Positions 17,881-25,678 of a stretch of DNA of 64,000 bases are shown here, piece after piece (the first letter of the stretch is position 1; each line of letters opens with the position of its first letter). The position numbers and the translations under genes are program-made. The DNA comes from Varibaculum cambriense DSM 15806 (lineage in GTDB: Bacteria; Actinomycetota; Actinomycetes; Actinomycetales; Actinomycetaceae): positions 1,097,666-1,161,665 of the forward strand of contig NZ_ATUF01000002.1 of the NCBI RefSeq assembly GCF_000420065.1. Direction: 5' to 3'. The notes beneath the pieces were generated by a model. It did no database searches. It was not told where the DNA came from and saw only the letters and a program-made list of their open reading frames with translations.

Positions 17881-20800
17881 ATGAAGCAGCATGCTACAAA
17901 ACTAACTGCCACCGGTTTCGCTTTAGCGTTGGCGGGGGTGCTACCAGCTACGGGGATTGCGCAAGCCGCACCCGAGCCTAGTGATCCCGTTAATCCCACC
18001 GGGGGTGAGCAGCAAAACCAGCAGACCAATCCGAAAGTAAAAACGGCAAATGAGCTGGAGGCAGCAAAGAAAGCGGCACAGGAAAGTGCGGCGAAAGCGG
18101 CGGATGCTGATAGTCAAGCACAGGATGCCGCGCAGAAGGCTCAGGACGCCGCGAAAGAATCCGGGGAAAAGTCTGCCGCCAGCGAGAAGGCTAAGAAAGA
18201 TGCCCTTGACGCTCTAGCTAAGGCGAAAGCGGATAGCGAGAAGGCGGCAAGTGATGCCAAAAATCTCCTCAAAAAGGCTAATGAGAAGAAAACTGCTGCC
18301 GATGCCGCCGCTAAGGCCGCAGGAGAAGCCTTGGCTCAAGCCGAGCAAGCTAAAGCGGACGCTGATAAAGTGGTTGCGGATAAGCCTGCTCCCGATGCCG
18401 AGCAGCTGCAGGCGGCCAAAGATAAGGTAGCGAAAGCTGAGAAAGATAAGCAGGCAGCAGAAGCAAAGCAGGCAGAGACGCAAAAGGCACTAGAAACAGC
18501 GCAAGAGCAGGTAACGACTGCGGAAGCTCAGTTGCAGACCGCCACAGAAGCTCAGACTAAAGCAGCAACCGCGAAGCAGACCGCTGAAGCCGATGTCAGC
18601 GCCAAGCAACAAAAGGTAGAGGAATTAGAGAAGAAAGTTAAAGATCTTTCTGGGGGCGAATCCTCGGCTCTGCAAGAACAAATAAAAGCAGCTCAAGAGG
18701 CCCTAGATAAAGCTAAAGCCGAGGTAGAAACCGCTAAGGCTCAGGAACGTCAGCGCCAAAGCGAGGTAGAGGCGGCGCAGGCAGCAGTCACTACTGCGGA
18801 AACCGAGTTGCAGGCAAAGCAAAAAGACGTTGAGCAGGCGAAGCAAGATAAAGCCAAAGCTGATCAGGCAGTAGAGACTGCCGCTGCGCAGGTAAAGGCT
18901 GCTCAGGAAGAGCAGGCCAAGGCCGAGGCTACTTTAGCTACTCGCCAAGGTGAAACCGCAGCTGCTAAGAAGGACGCCGAGGACGCCAAAGCCGCGCAAG
19001 CGCAAGCCGAAGCAAATCTGGCAAAGGCGCGCGAGGACAAGCGGAAAGCCGAAGAGGCGGTAAAAGCCGCAGAAACCGAAGTAGCGAATGCGCAAAAAGC
19101 GGTGGACGAAGCAGCCAAAAAATTCAACCAAGGCAGCTTCGGGTTCTTTAAAGCCATGGGGTCACAAGCCGCTATCGACATCCTAAATAATGCCCAATAT
19201 GCTAGCTACACCAAAAAAGGCGACCCCAATGACGCCACTTCACTGGAAAATATGAAAGTCACTTTCAAGTGGATCCGGGAAGCAAATCGGTTAAGAGCTT
19301 TAGAAGGACTAGCGCCTTTGAAAGTCACTGATTTGTTGATGGCAATGGCGCAATCCAATGCCAACTGGTCCGATACCCATGAGAATCATTCCCGGCAGCA
19401 GCATGAAAACCCAGACAGTTGGGGGTATGCCGAAAATCTGGCAAATGGAGCCGGAGATGGATCCTCTTTTCCGAATCCTTTTGGGGAGGAAGCTAAATAT
19501 GGGAAAGAAACGAAAGCAAATAATGGAACCGGTTTTCAATACGTGACTTGCTATTTTGGGGGGTCATTTTGCTATCCCGATGGCTGGTATTGGGGAGAGA
19601 AGCGTAATTATCTTTCTCAAAAAGCCGGTGAGACTTGGAACGGGAGGAGTAATAACGGAGTAACAGGACATTATACAAACCTGATCGGTGACTATAATGT
19701 GACCGGTTACGCCGCAAGTACTGATCCTGATAGCAAGCATAAGCCAACGCATATCCAGGTCTTTGCTAACCAAAACACATATACCGCTGGGGAAGCGTAT
19801 ACCGTTGATGAATACGAAAAACGGTTTATGGACTACTACAACTCGGTGACTCCGGAGGGCGCAAAGAAGAATCTGGAGGCAGCGCAGGCGAAGCTGGCAG
19901 ACTTGCAGGCTAAGGCTAAAGCTGCAGGCGAAAAAGTCACCAGTGACGAAAAGGCGTTAACCGACGCTCAGGCAGAAACCAAAACCAAGAATGACGCCTG
20001 GAAGGATACGCAAAGCAAAGAATCTGAAGCGGCTGCGGCTATCGAAACTGCCATCCAAAAGGTCAAGGACGCTGAGAACCAGAAGGCGACTGCCGAGGGT
20101 GTGGCAAAGGAAAAAGAGCAGGCAGTGCAGACAGCTGCAGAAGCCGCTACTGCCGCTGAGAGCGCCCTCGCGAATGCCAAAGCCAAGGCAGTAGCCGCGC
20201 AGAACGCCCTAGAGGCAGCGCAGCAGCAGGTCAAAGCAAAAGAAGCCATACAAGATGAAAAACGGCAAGCGCTAAAGGAGCTCACGGTTGATGATGCCTT
20301 GGCAGCGGCGCAAAAGGAGTTAGCCCAGGCTCAGCAAGAACTAGCCGCAGCGAAAGATGAAGCCCAAGCAGCTGCCAGCCAGTTGGAGGCGGCGACTCAG
20401 GCGCAGCAGCAGGCACAGGTAGCTAAAGAAGCAGCAGATAAGGCTCTGGAGGACGCCAACACCGCAAACCAGCAGGCTGCGGCGGCAGTCAGCCAGGCTG
20501 AAAATGAACGTGCGGCCGCACAAGCGGAACTAAATCCGCTAGCTGAGCAGCAGAGGGCTCACGATCAGCTGGTAGCCAAGGCAGAAAAGGCAGCTCAAGA
20601 CCTAAAACAGGCGCAAGCTGCGGCCGACAAAGCAAATAAAGACCTGGAAGTGGTAACCAAAGTTGCCACCGACCTGCAAAATGAGCAGCAAGCTAAGCAA
20701 GCGCTGGCGGATAAACTGAAGGCTATCGATGGGCAGAACGCCTTGGAGAATGGTCTGGACGCTACCGATAGCGACCTCAATAATTTGGGATTGCCTGCCC

Positions 20801-21414
20801 TCTTTAATACTTATCGGAATGCGAATACCGCTGCCCAAAAGGCGCAGAAGGAAGCAGATCGGCTAGCGGGACTGGCCAAGACTGCGCAGAAAGAACAGGC
20901 GGAGGCCGCCGAGGTAAACCGGCAAGCCCAAGCGAAACTCGCTGCTGCCCAGGCAGAATACAACCGCTACCATCAGGTGCAAGCAGCTGCCTCAGTCAAC
21001 GGGAAAACCCAGTTCTTGCCGGGAGCAAAGTTCCAGGTACGTTTCACCGGATTCAGTCCTGACAGTCAAAACCAGGTCACTATGCGTTCAACCGTGGTTG
21101 ACCTGGGAGTGCATCCGGCGGTAGGGAAAGGCGAGTTTATCGTAAATGTGAGTGCGCCGATGGAACTAGGTGCCCACACCATTACCGCTACCAACGAATG
21201 GGGCGAGCGCGCTACCTTCAAATTCCAGGTAGGAGAGAAACAACCAACGAATGCGGCAGGAACACGGAAGGCTAACGCCGACAGGCAAGTAGCCGGCGAA
21301 CAAATGCCAGTAACCGGGGTATCTATGACTTCCCTGGTGGCATTAAACTCCCTAGCGGTAATCACCGGAGTGGGGCTGGTAGCTGCCAGTCGCCGTCGCT
21401 CGCAAGAAATCTAG
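17881..21414 (+). CDS. cell-wall-anchored coiled-coil/CAP surface protein (SEC10/PgrA-like)
   Basis: 1177 residues. A signal peptide (1-30, ends IAQAA) is followed by a very Ala/Lys/Glu/Gln-rich coiled coil (about 50-415). A CAP/SCP-type domain (about 425-660) carries WIREANRLRALEGLAPLKV, NWSDTHENH and GHYTNLIG. A second coiled coil (about 660-1020) and an Ig-like beta domain (about 1035-1125) follow. The end is a sorting signal MPVTG (1142-1146) with hydrophobic helix and RRR tail, an atypical LPXTG. The layout coil-CAP-coil-anchor resembles the SEC10/PgrA surface-exclusion proteins of firmicutes. It should be a long fibre holding the CAP domain away from the wall, perhaps for adhesion. No conjugation genes or sortase are near. 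Confidence 0.85.
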   Translation: MKQHATKLTATGFALALAGVLPATGIAQAAPEPSDPVNPTGGEQQNQQTNPKVKTANELEAAKKAAQESAAKAADADSQAQDAAQKAQDAAKESGEKSAASEKAKKDALDALAKAKADSEKAASDAKNLLKKANEKKTAADAAAKAAGEALAQAEQAKADADKVVADKPAPDAEQLQAAKDKVAKAEKDKQAAEAKQAETQKALETAQEQVTTAEAQLQTATEAQTKAATAKQTAEADVSAKQQKVEELEKKVKDLSGGESSALQEQIKAAQEALDKAKAEVETAKAQERQRQSEVEAAQAAVTTAETELQAKQKDVEQAKQDKAKADQAVETAAAQVKAAQEEQAKAEATLATRQGETAAAKKDAEDAKAAQAQAEANLAKAREDKRKAEEAVKAAETEVANAQKAVDEAAKKFNQGSFGFFKAMGSQAAIDILNNAQYASYTKKGDPNDATSLENMKVTFKWIREANRLRALEGLAPLKVTDLLMAMAQSNANWSDTHENHSRQQHENPDSWGYAENLANGAGDGSSFPNPFGEEAKYGKETKANNGTGFQYVTCYFGGSFCYPDGWYWGEKRNYLSQKAGETWNGRSNNGVTGHYTNLIGDYNVTGYAASTDPDSKHKPTHIQVFANQNTYTAGEAYTVDEYEKRFMDYYNSVTPEGAKKNLEAAQAKLADLQAKAKAAGEKVTSDEKALTDAQAETKTKNDAWKDTQSKESEAAAAIETAIQKVKDAENQKATAEGVAKEKEQAVQTAAEAATAAESALANAKAKAVAAQNALEAAQQQVKAKEAIQDEKRQALKELTVDDALAAAQKELAQAQQELAAAKDEAQAAASQLEAATQAQQQAQVAKEAADKALEDANTANQQAAAAVSQAENERAAAQAELNPLAEQQRAHDQLVAKAEKAAQDLKQAQAAADKANKDLEVVTKVATDLQNEQQAKQALADKLKAIDGQNALENGLDATDSDLNNLGLPALFNTYRNANTAAQKAQKEADRLAGLAKTAQKEQAEAAEVNRQAQAKLAAAQAEYNRYHQVQAAASVNGKTQFLPGAKFQVRFTGFSPDSQNQVTMRSTVVDLGVHPAVGKGEFIVNVSAPMELGAHTITATNEWGERATFKFQVGEKQPTNAAGTRKANADRQVAGEQMPVTGVSMTSLVALNSLAVITGVGLVAASRRRSQEI

Positions 21415-21442
21415 GGATTTAAATATCCGTTAGCACACCGAA

Positions 21443-21481
21443 ATCCCCTGGGCTAAAAAGATCAGCCCAGGGGATCGGTTT
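21443..21481 (+). terminator. terminator of the CAP surface-protein gene
   Basis: A perfect 12-bp stem (21443-21454 with 21464-21475) with a 9-nt loop is followed by CGGTTTTATCT. It begins 29 nt after the stop codon. Confidence 0.85.
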
Positions 21482-21666
21482 TATCTAAATAGGTGCGGTA
21501 AAACCGAGGCTGTACAGCTTCATCGGTTTATCGCCGTGTTATAACGGGGCGGCAGAGTGAACACAGCTTGACCCCTAAGCTATGTCTCCGCCGGCTAACG
21601 GGCACCAGCGGAACGTCTGATTGTAGTCAGGGAATCAGCAGAGCTACTGTATTTCCCTTAAAAAGT
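21482..21666. other. gene-free stretch with possible RNA structure
   Basis: No ORF is convincing. Around 21550-21600 there is an imperfect nested repeat: GGCGGCAGAG ... AGCTT-GACCCCT-AAGCT ... CTCCGCC. It could be a structured RNA but has no recognised motif. It lies between two terminators, so any transcript would need its own promoter. Confidence 0.25.
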
Positions 21667-21708
21667 TTTGGCTACCTCTTGACCGTGGAGCCAAGAGGTA
21701 GCCAAAAA
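21667..21708 (-). terminator. strong terminator after the DUF4352-type gene
   Basis: A perfect 16-bp stem (21667-21682 with 21693-21708) with a 10-nt loop. On the minus strand the 3' arm runs into AAAACTTTTT, giving a U-tract. It lies 33 nt downstream of the minus-strand gene ending at 21741. Confidence 0.85.
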
Positions 21709-21740
21709 GTTGATAGATGAAAACTAGGTATTACTTAAAA

Positions 21741-22523
21741 CTATTTGAGTAGCCAGGTAGCCGTAGCTTCTTTGTCCATGATGTTTCCGAAGTAGGAAAG
21801 GCTGGCAGCGTCCGGTTTGACCGGAATAATCCCGGTCACGGTTCCCCCGGCTTTTAAGGTTCCGGTATTTAGTGGTTCTTCGTCCAGGATGGGAATTCCT
21901 GGATCTTCCATATTTCCCGACTCTGAGGTTTGCTTCCAGTCAAACTCGTTGTAGTCTACTGGGTCAGACCCGGTGTTTTTGTAAGTGACGGTCACAAGCA
22001 GGTATTTGTCGCCCGCCTGATCAGTCTTTTCCGCTTTAGAATCAACTGATATTTGTAAACCATTGTCCAAAGTAACAGATTTTCCGATAGCAAGCTTGGA
22101 GTTGTCTGTCTTCTGATCGGTCTTCTTGGAATCACCGGCATCAGCTTTTTGAGTCGTACTGACAACTGTCGATCCAGCGTTCACTTCTTTGGATACCTCA
22201 TCAAGCGCTTTCCCGAACACCCACTGAGTACAAATAACGATCACGATAGCAACAACGTTGATGATTATTGCTGCAATCGTTAGCCCTTTTCCTCCTACTT
22301 TTCCCTTGCGGATAGAAACTATGCCTACGATTCCAAGCACTAGACCAATAACGGCTAGCAGGAAAGAGAGGTTATTGAGAATAGGAACCCAAGAGCCGAT
22401 TATTGCGATAATCCCTAGTACGAGAGAAGCAATCCCTAGTCCTGAGGTTTTCTTAGGTGCAATCGGCGGCTGGAAATTTTGTGCTTGAATGTTGCTTTGC
22501 TCTGGAGGCTGGGTATCCGACAT
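21741..22523 (-). CDS. membrane protein with DUF4190-like helices and a DUF4352-like domain
   Basis: 260 residues. The N-terminus is Pro/Gln-rich and cytoplasmic. Two helices follow (about 28-70), the first being SGLGIASLVLGIIAIIGSW, a DUF4190-type pattern, and a third helix lies at about 80-100. A Lys/Asp/Ser linker leads to a C-terminal domain (about 145-255) beginning LAIGKSVTLDNGLQISV and continuing YLLVTVTYKNTGSDPVDYN, the DUF4352/telokin-like beta sandwich found on the outside of Gram-positive cells. Function is unknown; such proteins are often stress-related. The gene is alone on the minus strand. About 170 bp upstream lies a 13-G tract that might affect its expression. Confidence 0.8.
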   Translation of the reverse strand: MSDTQPPEQSNIQAQNFQPPIAPKKTSGLGIASLVLGIIAIIGSWVPILNNLSFLLAVIGLVLGIVGIVSIRKGKVGGKGLTIAAIIINVVAIVIVICTQWVFGKALDEVSKEVNAGSTVVSTTQKADAGDSKKTDQKTDNSKLAIGKSVTLDNGLQISVDSKAEKTDQAGDKYLLVTVTYKNTGSDPVDYNEFDWKQTSESGNMEDPGIPILDEEPLNTGTLKAGGTVTGIIPVKPDAASLSYFGNIMDKEATATWLLK

Positions 22524-22953
22524 GGCTACTTACTTTCTGTAATTTTTGTTGTTGAAACGGTTTGTAGGATTTAGCCGGGAAGGCAAGACCTACAAGTTTG
22601 TATCTAAAGGATGGGGATGTACTGGTTTGCTTTGTAAATTCATGTAAGCAAAACTCTGAAACAACCCCGGTCCCAAGTACAATGCGATTGTCTCGGGGGG
22701 GGGGGGGAATCTGTCAAGTATATTTGCCGTCTTTTGGCTACTAGGGGCAGATTTAGCGATTCCTTATCTAAAAATGCATTGCGTCTGGCCAAAAGTTCCC
22801 CCGCAAAGTTATTTGCTTGGTGCCGGAGAGATTTGCCTGGACTAAGAAAATAAGTGGGGGAGGGAGAATCCATCTCCTGCGTAACCAACTATCTGCCGAG
22901 AGTTTGCCCGGCAATGAAACAGTATTGTTTCCAGTGGTTGACATGACGCAGAT
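22524..22953. other. gene-free region around the G tract
   Basis: No gene that I can support. Besides the G tract there is a weak inverted repeat TTTGCTT...AAGCAAA near 22630-22652. An open frame on the minus strand (22640-22888) has no recognisable similarity and is not called. Confidence 0.4.
22695..22707. repeat. homopolymer of 13 G
   Basis: An uninterrupted run of 13 G lies in the 430-bp gene-free region between the minus gene starting at 22523 and the toxin gene starting near 22975. Such runs are prone to slipped-strand length changes. It is about 172 bp upstream of the 21741-22523 gene. Confidence 0.95.
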
Positions 22954-22971
22954 TTGTTAACTAAAGTTAAC
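22938..22971 (+). promoter_or_regulatory. promoter and candidate operator of the toxin-antitoxin pair
   Basis: A consensus -35 TTGACA lies at 22938-22943. The -10 region falls in the repeat GTTAAC-TAAA-GTTAAC (22956-22971), in which each arm is itself a palindrome. TAAAGT at 22962-22967 is the likely -10, 18 bp from the -35. A repressor bound there would block the promoter, as expected for an autoregulated toxin-antitoxin operon. The first start codon (GTG 22975) lies 7 nt after the -10. Confidence 0.55.
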
Positions 22972-22974
22972 AAG

Positions 22975-23187
22975 GTGGAGGTTAAGGAAAGCGCCTATAA
23001 ACACGGCGTAAGCACCATAGACCTACTCCACGCAGTAAATACCCCTATAGATGTATTCCCCATGGACGGATACCGCATAGTGATAGGAGCTGGCACAGAT
23101 GGCACGCTTCTGGAAACAGGAATCCGAAACCAAGTCATCTTCCATGCGATGAAAGCAAGACCGAAATACTTAAGGAGGAAGCGGTGA
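22975..23187 (+). CDS. small putative toxin of a type II toxin-antitoxin pair
   Basis: About 70 residues from GTG 22975; a TTG at 22954 would add seven residues but lies in the palindrome. The sequence VEVKESAYKHGVSTIDLLHA and the ending VIFHAMKARPKYLRRKR resemble a small actinobacterial family with a BrnT/DUF4258-like look: a basic single domain, with a conserved His-Gly in the first helix and a FHAMKAR block near the end. By analogy it would be a ribonuclease toxin. The stop overlaps the next start by 4 nt (GTGA), so toxin and antitoxin are coupled. The toxin-first order is as in BrnTA. Confidence 0.65.
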   Translation: MEVKESAYKHGVSTIDLLHAVNTPIDVFPMDGYRIVIGAGTDGTLLETGIRNQVIFHAMKARPKYLRRKR

Positions 23188-23453
23188 GTAAACGGACTAT
23201 TGAAGAAATGATTGATGAGATTGAAAACGCTAACAATGGGGCAGGACCCGACCCGGTGGCTTCCGTCTACCGCGGTAAAGGACTTGCGCAACTAGCAGCA
23301 GCAATCCAGGCAGAAAAACGTGCCCAGGACGCCATTGCCCAAGCGGTAAGTACCGCTAGGGAAGAGGGGGCAACTTGGGAAATGATAGGTGACTATTTAG
23401 GGATGACTAGAGCGGGAGCATACAAAAAATTCAAATCCCTGCAGGTCGCTTAA
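23184..23453 (+). CDS. putative antitoxin with helix-turn-helix
   Basis: 89 residues starting GTG 23184 inside the end of the toxin gene; AAGGAGGAAGC upstream is a strong ribosome site. The N-terminal half (MSKRTIEEMIDEIENANNG) is acidic and helical and could mask the basic toxin. The C-terminal half AISTAREEGATWEMIGDYLG-type stretch followed by MTRAGAYKKF is a clear helix-turn-helix of the kind that asks whether a template is spaced with W-x-x-I-G. It may bind the palindrome at 22956-22971. Both functions are inference from layout and motif. Confidence 0.65.
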   Translation: MSKRTIEEMIDEIENANNGAGPDPVASVYRGKGLAQLAAAIQAEKRAQDAIAQAVSTAREEGATWEMIGDYLGMTRAGAYKKFKSLQVA

Positions 23454-23725
23454 CCTAAGGAATGTTTTTCAAAATGCGCGGTTAATACCTGAATGGAGGT
23501 GCGGATTATTTTTTGGGCAGTTTTAGACTACCGGCTAGTAGTGGTGTCTGTATTGTTTTATGGTTAATCCGCCGAGGGTGAGTTTGATGCGATGGCTGTA
23601 GTAGAAATGAATGTAGCGTTTCACACCTGGAGGGGGATTCGGTTACTGCTGGTATAGGCGCGCCAAACAAAATGAAGAAAACTGACGATAACTGACGAAC
23701 CCAATGACAATAGCGAAGATGAAAG
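23454..23725. other. gene-free region holding an insertion-sequence scar
   Basis: Apart from the transposase remnant at 23535-23648 nothing is recognised here. No intact inverted repeats of an insertion sequence are visible. Confidence 0.5.
23535..23648 (-). pseudogene. C-terminal remnant of an IS3/IS150-type transposase
   Basis: On the minus strand, reading to the TAG at 23537-23535, the frame gives GVKRYIHFYYSHRIKLTLGG and then LTIKQYRHHY. This is the end of the IS3-family OrfB integrase, whose consensus is YI-x-F/Y-YN-x-x-RI-K-x-K-L-x-G-L-x-P-x-Q-Y. Only about 35 residues survive; the D-D-E catalytic core and the IS ends are gone. It marks an old insertion beside the toxin-antitoxin pair. 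Confidence 0.7.
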
Positions 23726-23764
23726 TGGCGGGTTCCTAGCGCAAATTATGCTTGGAACCCGCCA
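23726..23764 (-). terminator. hairpin downstream of the LPQTG surface-protein gene
   Basis: An 11-bp perfect stem (23726-23736 with 23754-23764) with a 17-nt loop lies 36 nt past the 3' end of the minus-strand gene at 23800. On that strand it is followed by CTTTCATC, a weak U-tract. Confidence 0.65.
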
Positions 23765-23799
23765 GTTTCTATCTAGCCCTAACTCTTAAGCGAATAAAG

Positions 23800-24828
23800 C
23801 TAGGCAGAAATTTTTCGTATAGCTACTCCGGCCGAAACCAGGATTCCGCTTCCGAGCAAGAAGAGCGGCAAAGTTGCCCCGGTCTGCGGTAGTTGCTTAC
23901 CGTCCGACTTGTTGGCAATCACAGTTTTCTTAACGATCTTAGAATTATGCTTGTCCGCTGCCGGAGCTGGTACTGGTCGTGTTTGCGATCCCGGTTGCGG
24001 TTGTGTGTCCGGCACAGGCTGCGGCTCGGGTGCCGGCGTAGCCTCCGTCGTCACTTGCACGGCGGGCACTTGCGCTAAATCGCCGGCGGTCAAAGAATTA
24101 CCGCTGACCACCGTAATCGTTGGAGCGGCGCTAACGGTTTCCCCGCCAACCTGGGAAGGCTTTACTTTGTAGGTAAACACTCCTTCCCATTTTCCGTCTT
24201 TCACCGTGCCGGTTAGCGGCTGTGCCTGTACCTCACCGGTGCTGGCGGTGTAGGTTATTTGCAAATTCTGGTCAACGCTTGGCGCCTGCGGGCGGGGTTG
24301 GGAATTCAAATCCCACCTGGCATACATGTCTTGAATGCCGGGGTCGGCATGCCACAGCTCCAGCTTGTTGGCCCCCGCCACCATCGGGCAGCTCACTATT
24401 GCCTTACCCTGTGCGGGTATTGTTTCCGGCGTCATAGTGCACTGCGCCTCTACCGGTGCGCCGTCTTTGGTGAGTAATACGCGATAAGCTTTCGCCGTAT
24501 AGTCTTCGGTGGATATTTGTACACTAAAACGCGGGGGAGTAACTGGTAATTGCGTCGCGCTCACGCGATAAGTGAATTCTACTTCCGCCGTATTTGCAGG
24601 AACCTTCTTAATGCTTTCCCCAACTACCTCTGCGCTAACTTCTCCCCACGGCTTTGCTGCACCGTCGTTTTGGGTGGGAACATAGGTCGCCTGCACTTTG
24701 TATGGTCCACATTTGATGCCGCTATCGCATTTCAGCGGATTCTCTACCGCTGACGCTGTAGTCACACCGAGCGGGAACAGCAGCGCGCTCAAACCCAGTG
24801 CAGTAAATAATCTAGGCAGTCTTTTCAT
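23800..24828 (-). CDS. LPXTG-anchored surface protein, unknown, probably iron-regulated
   Basis: 342 residues. A signal peptide (1-27, ending ASAVE) leads to a roughly 230-residue beta-rich region with two Cys pairs (CDSGIKC near the start, CTMTPETIP and VSCPMVAG in the middle). A Pro-rich wall-spanning stretch follows (PAPEPQPVPDTQPQPGS), then the sorting signal LPQTG (313-317) with hydrophobic helix and RKISA tail. A sortase would attach it to peptidoglycan. The fold resembles no haem-binding family I can name. The ATG follows GAAGGG. A DtxR/IdeR-type box overlaps the promoter region 23-41 nt upstream of the start, which suggests expression under iron limitation and perhaps a part in iron or haem capture. 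Confidence 0.8.
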   Translation of the reverse strand: MKRLPRLFTALGLSALLFPLGVTTASAVENPLKCDSGIKCGPYKVQATYVPTQNDGAAKPWGEVSAEVVGESIKKVPANTAEVEFTYRVSATQLPVTPPRFSVQISTEDYTAKAYRVLLTKDGAPVEAQCTMTPETIPAQGKAIVSCPMVAGANKLELWHADPGIQDMYARWDLNSQPRPQAPSVDQNLQITYTASTGEVQAQPLTGTVKDGKWEGVFTYKVKPSQVGGETVSAAPTITVVSGNSLTAGDLAQVPAVQVTTEATPAPEPQPVPDTQPQPGSQTRPVPAPAADKHNSKIVKKTVIANKSDGKQLPQTGATLPLFLLGSGILVSAGVAIRKISA

Positions 24829-24850
24829 CTACAAAAGCCCTTCCGTATAC

Positions 24851-24869
24851 TTAGGTTAACCTTACCTAG
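24851..24869. promoter_or_regulatory. DtxR/IdeR-type iron box
   Basis: TTAGGTTAACCTTACCTAG matches the 19-bp DtxR/IdeR consensus TTAGGTTAGSCTAACCTAA at 16 positions and is nearly palindromic. It lies 23 bp upstream of the minus-strand start at 24828, where a repressor would block transcription. The iron-loaded repressor would shut the gene off; low iron would open it. Confidence 0.75.
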
Positions 24870-24983
24870 GTAGAGTAAAAGGGAAAGGCTTATTTGTCTA
24901 GTAATGGTAGTCATAAAACTCTAAGCGATTTGCTTTTGGGGCGCCAAAGTAATGGCCCGGTAGCCGATTTGGCTGGTAGTTAT

Positions 24984-25198
24984 TTACGACGGCGGCGTCA
25001 GCGCGATTCCCAAATACGCCAAGATGTAGGAACCTCACAAGGGGGCAAGCGTGTAGGCTAACCCGCTAGTTGCGCCCTCATTTTTCTCAGTTCCACAGCC
25101 ACTAGACTGGCGGTGGAAAGAGTGGTGAACCCGCCGGCGAATCCGGTTCCAAGTAGCTGGTCGACCAGCTGATTGGTTGCATTTGCGCACTCGGGAAG
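24984..25198 (-). pseudogene. crcB: broken crcB fluoride-channel fragment
   Basis: The minus strand from about 25198 encodes NQLVDQLLGTGFAGGFTTLS and then TASLVAVEL, the central signature of CrcB/Fluc fluoride channels (LLGTGFxGGFTTFST). The frame stops at 25058. In another frame the rest of a CrcB C-terminus continues (GLAYTLAPL, stop, GSYILAYLGIALTPPS) to a TAA at 24986-24984. So the fragment carries one frameshift and one internal stop. The N-terminal half is missing, replaced by the region with tRNA-Ser. It is a decayed gene; Fluc channels normally protect against fluoride. Confidence 0.75.
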
Positions 25199-25303
25199 TG
25201 GGGTGTTGGCGGGCAGTTTAAGGCTTTTTTGGGCGAATGGAAATCGAAATGTACTGCGGATACAAATGGACAAGAGCTGTGGGAGTAAACCCGCACCTAC
25301 CAG

Positions 25304-25391
25304 CGGAGATGGAGGGATTCGAACCCTCGAGGGGCTATCCACCCCAACTCCCTTAGCAGGGGAGCGCACTAGGCCACTATGCGACATCTCC
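25304..25391 (-). tRNA. tRNA-Ser (GCT)
   Basis: 88 nt with the long class II variable arm. Acceptor GGAGATG/CATCTCC, anticodon stem CTCCC/GGGAG with loop CTGCTAA (anticodon GCT), T-arm GAGGG-TTCGAAT-CCCTC, discriminator G. CCA is not encoded. Confidence 0.93.
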
Positions 25392-25678
25392 AATGTCAAA
25401 GCACCTCCATAGTTTAACGGACAGCAAGGTTAGCGGCAAAAACTGTTCGCGTGCATCCGGTCACTAGCTCCTCGAGGTAAAGGTTGCTCAATATTTCCAG
25501 CGATTTCGCTCCTGACTGGCAAAACATTAATTCTGGAGGGAGTATCTCGGCCCCTGTCCTCATTCCCAGGGTTTAAGACCGCAGCCGGGAAAAAAGCAGA
25601 AATGCCTAACATGATGAACATGCACAGCAAGGTCAGCCGCCCGATCGGGCGCAACCCCCAGGGGAAGCGTCAGCATCC

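Noticed and set aside
17881..21414. Repeated Ala/Lys/Gln codons as a tandem DNA repeat
   Set aside because: The repetition is at amino-acid level (coiled-coil heptads) with varied codons; no exact tandem unit is visible.
22640..22888. 82-residue minus-strand frame containing the G tract
   Set aside because: No recognisable similarity and no supporting context; the frame depends on the length of a homopolymer. I keep it only as a weak possibility.
25199..25399. Start of the minus frame that ends in the crcB fragment
   Set aside because: Its first 65 codons run through tRNA-Ser and the region next to it, so it is not a protein gene; only the crcB-like part is meaningful.
25430..25654. 74-residue minus-strand frame with a hydrophobic start
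   Set aside because: The N-terminus looks like a signal peptide, but the remainder is unlike any family, and the space is the control region of azlCD.
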